Below the pieces are notes generated by a model. It had not been told where the DNA came from, made no database searches, and was given only the letters and a program-made list of their open reading frames with translations. A stretch of 64,000 bases of DNA from assembly GCA_963740605.1 (NCBI GenBank), contig CAVUFC010000022.1, positions 620,001-684,000 on the forward strand. The letters are read 5' to 3'. A program made the translations under genes and the position numbers. This document shows, piece after piece, positions 8,724 through 17,516 of the stretch (the first letter of the stretch is position 1; every line of letters begins with the position of its first letter). The DNA comes from DASSUW01 sp963740605 (GTDB lineage: Bacteria > Actinomycetota > Thermoleophilia > Solirubrobacterales > Solirubrobacteraceae).

Positions 8724-9814
8724 TGGACCGCGAGCAAGTGCTGGCGTATCGGGTCGCCGTGCACCACCTGCACGAGCGCCTGCCCGCCGGGTCCGAGCGG
8801 GAGGCGGCGGCGGTGATCGGTCTGCAGGACTTCCCGCCCGGGCTCGCGGCTTCGGCGCTGTCGGCGCGCGTGCCCGAAGCCGACATCGATCAGCTGGTGA
8901 TCGTGTACACGTTCCGTGGCGCTGCGGTGGCGGTCGCGCCCGGCGACGTCGCCGTGTTCACGGTCGGGCTGGCGCCGCCCGACGACGCCGCCGCACGCAC
9001 GCTGGTCGGCACCGCCGTCGACTCGCTCGACCCCGCCGGCATCTCGGCGACCGACGCGCTCGACCGGGTCAGCGACGCGGTCGCCGACGCGCTGGCCGAC
9101 GGCCCGCTCGAGCGCGACGACTTCCACCAGGCGCTGCGCGAGCGGCTTCCGGACGAGCTGCTGCGGTGGTGCCGCGGCTGCCAGAGCCATCACGTGCACC
9201 CGTCGCTGTGGCGGGCGACCGGGATTCGCGGCGTGCTCGCGGTCGCCGAGCGGCGCGGGCGGGTGACCGTGTTCGGCGCGCCGCCGAAGGCGCGCGGCGT
9301 CAAGCGGGCGCCGGCCGAGCTGGCGCGGCGTTTCCTGCACGCCTACGGACCGGCCACCCAGGGCGAGCTCGCCACGTGGGCGGGCATCGCGCCTTTGCAC
9401 GCCCGCACGTTGCTCGACGCGATCGCGAGCGAGGTCGACGAGATCGAGTTCGACGGCCGCCGCGCGCTGATCCTCGCGGCCGATACGGACGCGCTCGCCT
9501 CTCCCCCGGCCGCGTCGGGCGTGCGGCTGCTGCCGCCGTTCGACCCTTATCTCGACCAGCGCGACCGCGCGACCCTGTGGCCGGACCCCGCCGTCCGCAA
9601 GCGCGCCCGCACCGGCATCGGCGCACCGGGCGTTCTGCTCGTGGACGGCGATGTCGCCGGCCTGTGGCGGCCGCGGAAGAAGGGCAAGCGGCTCGTCGTC
9701 AACGTCGAGCCGCTGAGCCCGGTGGCGCGCGGCGCCGCGGACGCGATCGAGGCCGAGGCCGAGATCTTGGCGCCGCACCGCGGCGCGAAGTCCGGCGAGG
9801 TCAGCTGGGCGTGA
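8723..9814 (+). CDS. Winged-helix DNA-binding protein, AlkZ/YcaQ-like family
   Basis: A 363-residue protein resembling the HTH_42 (winged helix DNA-binding, AlkZ-like) family. Members include DNA glycosylases that unhook interstrand crosslinks. Matching segments are SLWRATGIRGVLAVAERRG, RFLHAYGPATQGELATWAGI (winged helix) and the family-typical LLPPFDPYLDQRDR followed by the C-terminal GVLLVDGDVAGLWRPRKKGKRLVV. The start at 8723 overlaps the stop of the upstream ThDP enzyme gene by one base (a GTG three bases earlier is possible), so both are likely co-translated. Whether it is a glycosylase depends on a catalytic pair I cannot place with certainty; a purely regulatory role is possible. Confidence 0.7.
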   Translation: MDREQVLAYRVAVHHLHERLPAGSEREAAAVIGLQDFPPGLAASALSARVPEADIDQLVIVYTFRGAAVAVAPGDVAVFTVGLAPPDDAAARTLVGTAVDSLDPAGISATDALDRVSDAVADALADGPLERDDFHQALRERLPDELLRWCRGCQSHHVHPSLWRATGIRGVLAVAERRGRVTVFGAPPKARGVKRAPAELARRFLHAYGPATQGELATWAGIAPLHARTLLDAIASEVDEIEFDGRRALILAADTDALASPPAASGVRLLPPFDPYLDQRDRATLWPDPAVRKRARTGIGAPGVLLVDGDVAGLWRPRKKGKRLVVNVEPLSPVARGAADAIEAEAEILAPHRGAKSGEVSWA

Positions 9815-9989
9815 GGGTCGTCCACTTAGTGGTCACCGGCAGCGTCAAGTCGGCAGCGCTGTCGCGCTTGGACTTACGAACGAACCAGCGGCGCGGCTTG
9901 ACCGCCTTCGCGGATCGAGCCGCGGTGGCCTCTCCGATGCGGTCCTGGATGTGGTGCGAGGCGACGAGCGTGTGAATGGTGGCGTCCAT
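9801..9989 (-). CDS. Small basic helical protein, unknown function
   Basis: A 62-codon ORF from ATG 9989 (the frame is open to 10049). The product begins MDATIHTLVASHHIQDRIGE, continues as an Ala/Arg/Lys-rich helix (AATARSAKAVKPRRWFVRKSKR) and ends in a hydroxylated tail. It resembles in style the 61-residue protein at 40253-40438: short N-terminal tag with His, then a basic helix. Actinobacteria carry many such unnamed small proteins. It overlaps the end of the opposing winged-helix gene by 14 bp. Reality is supported by composition only. Confidence 0.5.
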   Translation of the reverse strand: MDATIHTLVASHHIQDRIGEATAARSAKAVKPRRWFVRKSKRDSAADLTLPVTTKWTTLTPS

Positions 9990-10107
9990 GGGACTGATCG
10001 TCCACCCGCTCGTCGCGACGCAATAGCGGCCCAAGGTGTTGGCGTTCACACCCGCGAGATTTCCGCGCCCGCGGCGGTCTCGCCTCCCTGAATGCCGACC
10101 TTCGTCC

Positions 10108-11673
10108 CTAGTCGAGCTTGAAGTCGAGGTTCGCGTCGACCTCGACCACGTCCATCTGGGCCTTCTGCAGCTTGCCCGCGTAGTCCCAGTTCATCGACTG
10201 CCAGCGGGTGAACTGGTCGAGCACCCAGATGCCCGACTGGCGTGAGCCGTTGCCCGACTTGCCGTTGCCGCCGAACGGGAGGTGGGCCTCGGCGCCAGAC
10301 GTCGAGTTGTTGACCGACACCATGCCGGCGGTGATGCGCTCGCGGAAGCGGAACGCGTTGAGGCCGGAGCGGGTGTAGATCGAGGATGAGAGCCCGTAGC
10401 CGTGGTTGTTGGCCAGCTCCATCGCCTCGTCGAAGTCGCGGAACGTGGCGACGCCGGTGATCGGCCCGAACGTCTCGGTCGCGTACAGGTCGTCGTCGAT
10501 CGTCACGCCGTCGACCAGGACCGGGTGGTAGAAGAGCCCGGCGTCGGGATCGCCGACGAAGCCGTCGCGCGGGTTGCCGGACGTGATCTTGCCCTGGGCC
10601 GTGGAGCCGTAGGTCGTGTGGTGGTCGCGGATCAGGCCGAGCCAGTCCTCGAACCGCTCGGCGAAGCGCTCGTGCAGCATCGGGCCGTAGAGGACGTCCT
10701 GTGTCGGGTCGCCGATCGGGGCGGAGCGCAGGCGCTCGTCGAGCTTGCGCACGTACTCGTCGTGGACCGACTCGTGGACGATCGCGGTGCCGAGCGACGT
10801 GCAGCGCTGTCCGGCCGTGCCGTAGCCGCCGAACAGCGCGCCCTCGACGGCGAGGTCGACATCGGCGTCGTCCATCACGACCATCGGGTTCTTGCCGCCG
10901 AGCTCCAGGCAGGGCGACTGCAGGTGGCGGCCGCAGAGCTCGCCGATCTTGGAGCCGACCGCGCTCGATCCGGTGAAGCCGACCTTGTCGACGAGCCGCT
11001 CCTCCAGCGCGCGTTCGAGGCCCGCGAACGTCTCGGCGCCTTCGGCCTGGACGAGGTTCAGCACGCCGGGCGGCACACCGCCGGCGAGGAACAGCCTGGC
11101 CAGCGCGTCGCCGAGCGCCGGCGAGTACTCGGCCGGCTTCCAGACGACGGCGTTGCCGCACAGGATCGCCGGCACGAGGTACCAGGCGGGGACGGCGACG
11201 GGGAAGTTGCCGGCCGTGATGATCGCGGCGACGCCAACCGGCATCCGGAACGTGAAGAGCTGCTTGCTCGGCATCTCCGACGGCACGGTCTGGCCGTAGA
11301 GGCGCCGACCCTCGCCAATGAAGAAGTCGCAGGTGTCGATGATCTCCTGCACCTCGCCGAGCGACTCGGCGTACGGCTTGCCGACCTCGCGCGTGACGAG
11401 GCGGGAGAGCGCCTCCTTGTTGTTCTCGACGAGACGACCGACGTTGGCGATCACGCGGCCGCGCGCGGGCGCAGGTACCTGGGCCCAGTGTGCGCGGGCG
11501 GCGCCGGCGGCCCGGCAGGCGTCGACGAACGTGGAGGCGTCGCCGAGCAGCACCTCGGCCACGGTTTCGGAGGTATTGGCGGGGTTGGTGGAGGTCAGTC
11601 GCCCGCCCGGAGCGTCGGCGAGCGGCTTCCCGCCGACGATGGAGGCGATTTCCGTCGCTGCAAGCGTTGTCAT
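10108..11673 (-). CDS. Aldehyde dehydrogenase family protein
   Basis: A 521-residue NAD(P)-dependent aldehyde dehydrogenase. Catalytic elements are visible: TAGNFPVAVPAWYLVPAI and WKPAEYSP (cofactor site), FTGSSAVGSKI, the general base in LELGGKNP, and the nucleophile Cys in GTAGQRCTS. The C-terminal VNNSTSGAEAHLPFGGNGKSGNG is also typical. The overall pattern (GTAGQRCTS, ELGGKNP) resembles the ALDH7 group, whose members oxidise aminoadipic or similar semialdehydes, but the substrate cannot be fixed. Its start overlaps the end of a decayed amidohydrolase gene by four bases (ATGA), suggesting the two were once an operon for breakdown of a nitrogen compound. Confidence 0.92.
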   Translation of the reverse strand: MTTLAATEIASIVGGKPLADAPGGRLTSTNPANTSETVAEVLLGDASTFVDACRAAGAARAHWAQVPAPARGRVIANVGRLVENNKEALSRLVTREVGKPYAESLGEVQEIIDTCDFFIGEGRRLYGQTVPSEMPSKQLFTFRMPVGVAAIITAGNFPVAVPAWYLVPAILCGNAVVWKPAEYSPALGDALARLFLAGGVPPGVLNLVQAEGAETFAGLERALEERLVDKVGFTGSSAVGSKIGELCGRHLQSPCLELGGKNPMVVMDDADVDLAVEGALFGGYGTAGQRCTSLGTAIVHESVHDEYVRKLDERLRSAPIGDPTQDVLYGPMLHERFAERFEDWLGLIRDHHTTYGSTAQGKITSGNPRDGFVGDPDAGLFYHPVLVDGVTIDDDLYATETFGPITGVATFRDFDEAMELANNHGYGLSSSIYTRSGLNAFRFRERITAGMVSVNNSTSGAEAHLPFGGNGKSGNGSRQSGIWVLDQFTRWQSMNWDYAGKLQKAQMDVVEVDANLDFKLD

Positions 11674-12448
11674 GGGTCCACCGTACTGCGACCGTTGAGA
11701 GAGGTGTCGACGACGGCCGCGTTCTGCAGGTCGTCGAACGCGTCGCGGTCGAGGATCACGAGGTCGGCCAGCATGCCCGGCTTGAGCTGCCCGCGGCGGT
11801 CCTCGGCGCCCCCAGCCAGGCGGGCGTGACGGTCAGCGCCTCGAGCGCGGCCGCCGTGTCGAGCGTCTGGTGCGCGCCACTCGCGCAGCACCGCGTCGCG
11901 CAGCCCGAGCAGCGGGTCCATCTCCTCGACCTCGTGCGTCGGACCCGAGCGCGGGATGTCGTCGGGATGCAGGCACTGCGCGGCGAGATCGCGGTACACC
12001 TCGCGCGAGCCGATCAGGGCGTCCTTGCAGTGGGTCGCCGTCACGCCACGAGCGGCGGCCACCGGCAGCGCGGCGCGCGTGGCCTCGACGAGCTCGTCGT
12101 GGGTCGGGAGCGTGAAGCGATCACGGAAGGACCACGCGGCCTCCTCGCGCAGGACGCCGGCCTCGAGATCGACCTCGGGAGACCTGCGGGACGGCTTCGG
12201 CGACCCGCGCGAGGATCGCGCCGCGCGTGCCCGCGACGCGCAGCTCGCGCCGGATGATCGCCCACGTCGGGAAGTGCACGTGGCTGTCGGTGAAGCCCGG
12301 TAGCAGGCAGCCGCCGGCGAGGTCGACGTGGATGTGTTCGCCTGGCGGCTCCACAGCCAGTGCGATGATCCGGTCGTCGTCGACGAAGCGCGACCGGTCG
12401 CGCCGGGTCCATCGTCCGCACGGTGCCGCCGCGGAAGACGGTGGTCAT
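11670..12448 (-). pseudogene. Amidohydrolase (YtcJ-like), decayed with frameshifts and internal deletion
   Basis: Pieces of one metal-dependent amidohydrolase are spread over three frames. The N-terminal TTVFRGGTVRTMDP lies in one frame; LPGFTDSHVHFPTWAI (metal-binding HxH) in a second; GVTATHCKDALIGSREVY and DPLLGLRDAVLREW in a third. HQTLDTAAALEALTVTPAWLG is then out of frame before GQLKPGMLADLVILD returns. About 260 codons remain of a family that usually has over 500 residues; the middle with most metal ligands is missing. At least three frameshifts plus a large deletion make this a genuine relic rather than a sequencing slip. It keeps ATGA overlaps with both neighbours. Confidence 0.85.
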
Positions 12449-13521
12449 CGCTCGGCGAGCGCGGCCTTCAGGGCGTCGATCGGCGCGATGTCGATCGGAT
12501 CCTTGCCGCGCAGCACGGCGAGGTACAGCGAGACGAGGTCGCCGAGCAGCACGTGCGAGATGAGGCGCTCGATCGGCGTGTCGCCGCGCGGCGCGACCAG
12601 CTCGACGACGTCGGTGCCGGCGCGCGCCTGCTCGGCGGTCAGCTCGGTGCGTAAGACGTCGCGCGGATGGGCGCCGGGGTCCTGCAGGAACACGGCCGAG
12701 AAGCGGCCGAGCGCGCGCGCGGCGGGCCAGCCGACGACCTCGTTGTGGTCGATCTCCGGCAGCGCGCCGGCGAACGCCGGCAGCCCGGCGTTCTCATTGA
12801 ATTGGCACTTCCAGCGGTACGCCGCCGCGGCGCCGAGCTCGATCCCGGCGATCACCGCCACCGTGCCGTGCAGCCGCCGGGCGAGCGCCTTCGCCTCGTT
12901 ATCCTCGTCGCCGTCGGGGCCCCACTCGACCGCCAGCGCGGCGGCGAGATCGGCGGCCTTTTCCACCTCGTCTCGCAGCGAGGGCGCCGCCCCGCACAGC
13001 GCCGCCGCTTCCAAGGCCGACACCAGCGAGTAGCCGACCGCGGCGCGCGGCTGGAAGCCGCCGGGGATCGGGATCACCGGCACGCCGTCGCGCCGCGCAC
13101 GCTCGCCGAGCGCGCCGCCCGTCGTTGCCACCAGCCGCGGCGCCCAGCGCTCGACCGCGGCGTCGTACGCCGCCAGCGTCTCCTCGGTGGTGCCGGAGTA
13201 GCTCGAGCACAGCACCAGCGTGTCCGGCCCCGCCCAGCCCGGGAGCCCGTAGCCGTCGGCCACCGCGAGCGGGCGGCGCAACCGCGCCCCGATCGCCCCG
13301 CGCGCGAGTCGTCCGCCGACCGCCGAGCCGCCCATCCCCGCGATGATCAGTGCACCCGGGGCGTCAACGGGCTTGATGCCGGCAGAGTCGACGCGCCACA
13401 GCGCATCGCGAAGGTGCGTCGACAGGTCGAGGATCTCGGCGGCCTGGCCGGTCGAGTCGACCGCGGCAACGGCATGCGCGTTGAGCGTCCCGGTCGCCGG
13501 GGAGTCGAGCGACGCGCCCAC
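12445..13521 (-). CDS. SIS-domain bifunctional phosphoglucose/phosphomannose isomerase
   Basis: A 358-residue two-SIS-domain sugar phosphate isomerase interconverting fructose 6-phosphate with glucose 6-phosphate or mannose 6-phosphate. The first SIS domain has IIAGMGGSAVGGRLARG and VLCSSYSGTTEETLAAYD; the second ends in the PGI/PMI-type region with LPEIDHNEVVGW, the segment that carries the catalytic Glu and His in this family. GTG at 13521 is chosen; it overlaps the stop of the upstream nucleotidylyltransferase in TAGTG. With that gene and UDP-glucose dehydrogenase it supplies activated sugars for envelope polysaccharide. Confidence 0.9.
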   Translation of the reverse strand: MGASLDSPATGTLNAHAVAAVDSTGQAAEILDLSTHLRDALWRVDSAGIKPVDAPGALIIAGMGGSAVGGRLARGAIGARLRRPLAVADGYGLPGWAGPDTLVLCSSYSGTTEETLAAYDAAVERWAPRLVATTGGALGERARRDGVPVIPIPGGFQPRAAVGYSLVSALEAAALCGAAPSLRDEVEKAADLAAALAVEWGPDGDEDNEAKALARRLHGTVAVIAGIELGAAAAYRWKCQFNENAGLPAFAGALPEIDHNEVVGWPAARALGRFSAVFLQDPGAHPRDVLRTELTAEQARAGTDVVELVAPRGDTPIERLISHVLLGDLVSLYLAVLRGKDPIDIAPIDALKAALAER

Positions 13522-14621
13522 TAGAAGAGGAGCGCCCCTTCGGGCAGCTCGACTCCCGGGAAGATCCGGGCGCCGTTGGAGACCACGTTGCCGTCGCCGA
13601 GCGTGACGCCCTCGCCGAGCACGCTCATGCCGTCGATCGTGCAGTGGTCGCCGATCCGCACGCCGCCGGCGACGATGCAGCCGTTCAGCGTGCAGTGGCT
13701 GCCGATCTCGGCCCCTTGCATCACCACCGTGCGCTCGATCGTCGTGTTCTTCCCGACGCTGACGCCGCGCTCGAGCACGACTCGCCCGCCGATCCGAGCG
13801 CCCGAGCCGATCCGGCAGCCGGTCTCCACGAGCGCCGACGGGATGATCCGCCCGGCGTTGGCGACGTTCTGCTCGACGCACAGATACGCGTCGCCCATGC
13901 GGTCGGCGACCGCCGTCTCGACGGTCGCCTCGAGGATGTCCCAGGTGCCCTGCAGGTAGCGCTCGGGCGTCCCGATGTCGAGCCAGTACCCCTCCGACAC
14001 GCAGCCGTATAGGCCCTCGCCGACGAGCCGCGGGAACACGTCGCGCTCGATCGACGCGTTCTGCTCGGGCTCGAGCAGCTCCAGCACCGAGCGCTCGAGC
14101 ACGTAGGCGCCGGCGGAGATGTTGTTGGTGTCGATCTGGTCGGGCGACGGCTTCTCGACGAACTCGGTGACCGCGCCGTCTCGCGTGGTCCGCACGAGCC
14201 CGTATGCCGACGGGTCCTCGACCGGCGTCAGCGCCAGCGTCGCCTGCGCTCCGGTGCGCTCGTGCTGCTCGATCTGCGCCGTGAGGTCGAGGTCGGTCAG
14301 CACGTCGCCGTTGAGCATCAGGAAGCGCTCGCCGAGCAGCGGCTCGGCGTACTTGAGCGCGCCGCCGGTGCCGAGCGGCCGCGGTTCCTCCACGTAGCGG
14401 AGCTTGATCCCCAGCGCGCTCCCGTCACCGAGCACGTTGCGCACGCCGCTCGCCAGGTGCCCGCACGACATCACGACGTCGTCGACGCCGTGGCCGTGCA
14501 GCCAGTCGATCATGAAGCGGATGAACGGGCGATCGACGAGCGGGACGACCGGTTTGGGGACGGTGGTGGTGAGCGGCCGCAGCCGCGTGCCCTCACCACC
14601 CGCCAGGATCAGTGCCTGCAT
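13521..14621 (-). CDS. Sugar-1-phosphate nucleotidylyltransferase (mannose-1-phosphate guanylyltransferase-like)
   Basis: A 366-residue two-domain enzyme. The N-terminal Rossmann-like domain has the signature LAGGEGTRLRPLT with VPKPVVPLVDRP, LNGDVLTDLD (metal-binding Asp) and FVEKP. The C-terminal third is a left-handed beta-helix with hexapeptide repeats (GSGARIGGRVVLERGVSVGKNTTIERTVV and onward). It makes an NDP-sugar from a sugar 1-phosphate; the beta-helix and the neighbouring phosphomannose-type isomerase favour GDP-mannose, but dTDP- or UDP-glucose is possible. The gene follows ugd by three bases. Confidence 0.88.
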   Translation of the reverse strand: MQALILAGGEGTRLRPLTTTVPKPVVPLVDRPFIRFMIDWLHGHGVDDVVMSCGHLASGVRNVLGDGSALGIKLRYVEEPRPLGTGGALKYAEPLLGERFLMLNGDVLTDLDLTAQIEQHERTGAQATLALTPVEDPSAYGLVRTTRDGAVTEFVEKPSPDQIDTNNISAGAYVLERSVLELLEPEQNASIERDVFPRLVGEGLYGCVSEGYWLDIGTPERYLQGTWDILEATVETAVADRMGDAYLCVEQNVANAGRIIPSALVETGCRIGSGARIGGRVVLERGVSVGKNTTIERTVVMQGAEIGSHCTLNGCIVAGGVRIGDHCTIDGMSVLGEGVTLGDGNVVSNGARIFPGVELPEGALLF

Positions 14622-14624
14622 CGG

Positions 14625-15956
14625 CTAGTCGCCCCCAGCGTCTGCCACCGGCACACGCGGGCGGACCGAGCGTCCGATGCCCTCGTAGGTCAGCCCGGCG
14701 GCGGCGACCGCCTCGGGATCGAAGAAGTTGCGGCCGTCGACGATCAGCGTCCCGCGCATCGCATCGGCCACCTCGCCGAAGTCGAGGTCGCCGAACTCTC
14801 GCCACTCGGTGACGAGGACGACCGCGTCGGCACCGTCGATCGCCGCGGCGGCCGACGCGGCGAAGTCGACGCCGCGGATCATCTTGCGCGCCTCGGCCTC
14901 GGCGACCGGGTCGTACGCGCGCACCCGTGCACCCGCGGCCTGGAGCCGCGCCGACAGGACGAGCGAAGACGCCTCGCGCATGTCGTCGGTGTTCGGCTTG
15001 AAGGCGAGCCCGAGCAGCGCGATCTCCTTGCCGACGAGCGAGCCGAGGTACTTCTGCAGCTTCGACATCACGCGCCGCTTCTGCAGCTCGTTGACCTCGA
15101 TGACCGAGTTCAGCAGCTGGAAGTGGTAGCCCGAGTTGCCGGCGAGCTGCTTCAGAGCGGCGACATCCTTCGGGAAGCACGAGCCGCCGAAGCCGATTCC
15201 TGCCTGCAGGAACTTCGGCCCGATGCGGTCGTCCAGCCCCATGCCGCGGGCGACCTCGACGACGTCGGCGCCCGTCTCCTCGCAGACGTTGGCGATCTCG
15301 TTGATGAACGAGATCTTGGTCGCGAGGAAGGCGTTGGAGGCGAGCTTGACCATCTCGGCCGAGCGGATGTCGGTGCGCACCAGCGGCGCGTCGAGCGGCG
15401 CGTACAGCTCGACGACGGCGTCGCCGGCCCAGTCGGCGTCGTCGCCGACGACGACGCGGTCGGGCTCGAGGAAGTCTGCGACGGCCGTGCCCTCCTTGAG
15501 GAACTCCGGGCACGAGACGTAGCGGAAGCCGCCCTTGCCCTGCTCGGCGAACACGCGCTTGATGTCGTCGCCGGTGCCGACCGGGACGGTCGACTTCATG
15601 ACCAGCGCGTGCCGGTCCGACGGCGGCATGGCGTCGACCACCGCATGCACCGCCGACAGGTCGGCGTCGCCCGAGTAGGTCGGGGGCGTCCCGACGGCGA
15701 CGAACAGCAGCCGCGCGTGCTCGAGCGCGTCCGCGATGTCGGTCGAGTAGTGCATGCGGTCGCGATGGCGTGCGACGAGCTCCTCGAGACCAGGCTCCCA
15801 GATCGGGATCCGGCCCTGCCTGAGGCCCTCGATCTTGGCCTCGTCGATGTCGATGCACCAAACATCGCTACCGAGTTCGGCAAAGCCGGCGGCGGTCACG
15901 AGACCGACGTATCCGGTGCCGATGACTCCGATGGGTTCTTGCTGGGAACCGCTCAT
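14625..15956 (-). CDS. UDP-glucose 6-dehydrogenase
   Basis: A 443-residue NAD-dependent enzyme that oxidises UDP-glucose twice to UDP-glucuronate. It has the N-terminal dinucleotide site IGVIGTGYVGLVTA, the conserved STVPVGTGD, EFLKEGTAV and the catalytic Cys in IGFGGSCFPKD, followed by LGLAFKPNTDDMREASS and the C-terminal UDP-binding domain. All catalytic landmarks are present and the length is standard. It is clustered with the nucleotidylyltransferase, the sugar isomerase and an LCP protein, which together point to synthesis and attachment of an acidic cell-surface polysaccharide. Other nucleotide-sugar dehydrogenases (UDP-ManNAc) are less likely given the motif details. Confidence 0.93.
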   Translation of the reverse strand: MSGSQQEPIGVIGTGYVGLVTAAGFAELGSDVWCIDIDEAKIEGLRQGRIPIWEPGLEELVARHRDRMHYSTDIADALEHARLLFVAVGTPPTYSGDADLSAVHAVVDAMPPSDRHALVMKSTVPVGTGDDIKRVFAEQGKGGFRYVSCPEFLKEGTAVADFLEPDRVVVGDDADWAGDAVVELYAPLDAPLVRTDIRSAEMVKLASNAFLATKISFINEIANVCEETGADVVEVARGMGLDDRIGPKFLQAGIGFGGSCFPKDVAALKQLAGNSGYHFQLLNSVIEVNELQKRRVMSKLQKYLGSLVGKEIALLGLAFKPNTDDMREASSLVLSARLQAAGARVRAYDPVAEAEARKMIRGVDFAASAAAAIDGADAVVLVTEWREFGDLDFGEVADAMRGTLIVDGRNFFDPEAVAAAGLTYEGIGRSVRPRVPVADAGGD

Positions 15957-15971
15957 TCGCGGCGGCTTACC

Positions 15972-17516
15972 CTACTGCTTGAGTCGCTTGAGCGAGGAGG
16001 CAATCTCGATCATCTGGGCCTCGCCGACGCCGTTCGTGAGCGTGTTCGAGATCCAGTACACGGCCTTCTTGGACTTCCACGCGACCAGCCGCAGACGTGC
16101 CCCGTCGTAGAAGAGGCGGAGCTTGCGGCCGTTGCGCGTGATCGTGCGATCCGGGTTGTCGAGGATCGGCGGCGCCTTCCACGTCAGACCCTGGACGCCG
16201 TAGTACTCGCCGATTCCCGGGGCCCGCAGGACGAGCCGGTACGCCTGCTGCTTCTTGCCGGTCTCGTCCTTGAGCGTGTACACGCGCGGCTGCTCGGTCC
16301 CGGAGTAGCTCGAGCCCTTCACGCGGACGCTCGGGTAGTAGAACGGGAAGTCGAGCTTGGGATCGGCGATGACGGCGAGGTCCTCGCCCTCGGTCCGCGC
16401 GTCCTCGAGCCCCGGCACGTCAGTGGCCTTCTTCTTGGCCTTCGTCGGCTTCGGCACCGGCGTCGTCCGCGCGGGCTTGATCGGGCCCTTGGGCGGCGCC
16501 GCCGACCCTTCGAGGCTCATGAACTGGCGGTAGACCGTCTTCAGGTCGGACTTGTTGATGTACAGGTTCGAGTCCAGCTGCGGGTTCGGCGCGTCGTGCG
16601 CCGGGAACTTGACCTGATTGACCTTCGGGTTCTGGGCGCCCAGGAAGATCGCGAGCTTGAGCAGCGACAGCACCTGCTTGTTCGAGCGCAGCGACTCGTC
16701 GACGCGGAAGTAGCGGCTGAACACCTGCAGCAGGTGGCGCTTCTCCCCCAGGCCGCCGGACAGCAGCCGCCGCACGCCCGCAGCGTCCTTGGCCTGGCGC
16801 AGGAAGTCCTGCTGGCGCGCCGCTCGCACGAGGTCGTTGTCGCCGTGGCGGTAGCGGACGTAGTCGAGCGCGTCCTTGCCCATCAGCTTCTGGTAGCCGG
16901 CGTCGACATCGATCGTCGCGTAGTTCTCGCCCGACGAGTTGTCGTTGAAGTAGTGGCGGTCGACGTCGACGTAGACGCCGTCGATGTAGTTGACCGCGCG
17001 CCGGAACGCGCCGTAGTCCATGACCATCACGTTGGTGATGGGGAGGTCCTGGCCGAGCTTGTCCTTGAACAGCTTCTTGATCGTCCTGACGACGAGGCCG
17101 GGGCCGCCCTTGCGGCCGCCGAGCTCGAACGCGGCGTTGATCTTGTTCTGGCCGTGGCCGGGGACGTCGACCTTGAGGTCGCGCGGGATCGACGTGACGG
17201 TGACCGCCTCGGCGTCCGGGTCGGCACGAGCGAGCAGGATCGTGTCCGAGCGCGGCGGGCTGTTCCGGTCGGCGCCCTCACGCTTGTCCGAGCCGAGGAT
17301 CATGAACGTGCGCGGGCCGCCGGGCGGCGGCGTGTCGAGCTCGGGGATGCGGATGTCAGCCCGGCCCGGCTGGCGGATCGGGTCGAGGATGTCGTCGAGC
17401 TCGCGCAGCGCGGCGGTCGCGACCGCCGCGGCCGTGATCACGGTCACCAGCAGCCCCGCGAGCAGCGCTCGCCAGGCGAGCCTGAAGCCCACCCGCGGAG
17501 GCCCTTCGGGCTTCAT
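15972..17516 (-). CDS. LytR-CpsA-Psr (LCP) family cell wall polymer ligase
   Basis: A 514-residue membrane-anchored protein: one N-terminal transmembrane helix (RALLAGLLVTVITAAAVATAAL, about residues 16-37), then an extracellular LCP domain with the key segments MILGSDKREG, RSDTILLARAD, SIPRDLKVDVPG, INAAFELGG and VRYRHGDNDLVRAARQQDFL. These Asp and Arg residues bind the pyrophosphate of the lipid-linked polymer. LCP proteins transfer polysaccharide from undecaprenyl carriers to peptidoglycan. A basic linker and a C-terminal extension of about 150 residues follow. ATG at 17516 is chosen (ATGA overlap with the peptidase gene). Confidence 0.9.
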   Translation of the reverse strand: MKPEGPPRVGFRLAWRALLAGLLVTVITAAAVATAALRELDDILDPIRQPGRADIRIPELDTPPPGGPRTFMILGSDKREGADRNSPPRSDTILLARADPDAEAVTVTSIPRDLKVDVPGHGQNKINAAFELGGRKGGPGLVVRTIKKLFKDKLGQDLPITNVMVMDYGAFRRAVNYIDGVYVDVDRHYFNDNSSGENYATIDVDAGYQKLMGKDALDYVRYRHGDNDLVRAARQQDFLRQAKDAAGVRRLLSGGLGEKRHLLQVFSRYFRVDESLRSNKQVLSLLKLAIFLGAQNPKVNQVKFPAHDAPNPQLDSNLYINKSDLKTVYRQFMSLEGSAAPPKGPIKPARTTPVPKPTKAKKKATDVPGLEDARTEGEDLAVIADPKLDFPFYYPSVRVKGSSYSGTEQPRVYTLKDETGKKQQAYRLVLRAPGIGEYYGVQGLTWKAPPILDNPDRTITRNGRKLRLFYDGARLRLVAWKSKKAVYWISNTLTNGVGEAQMIEIASSLKRLKQ

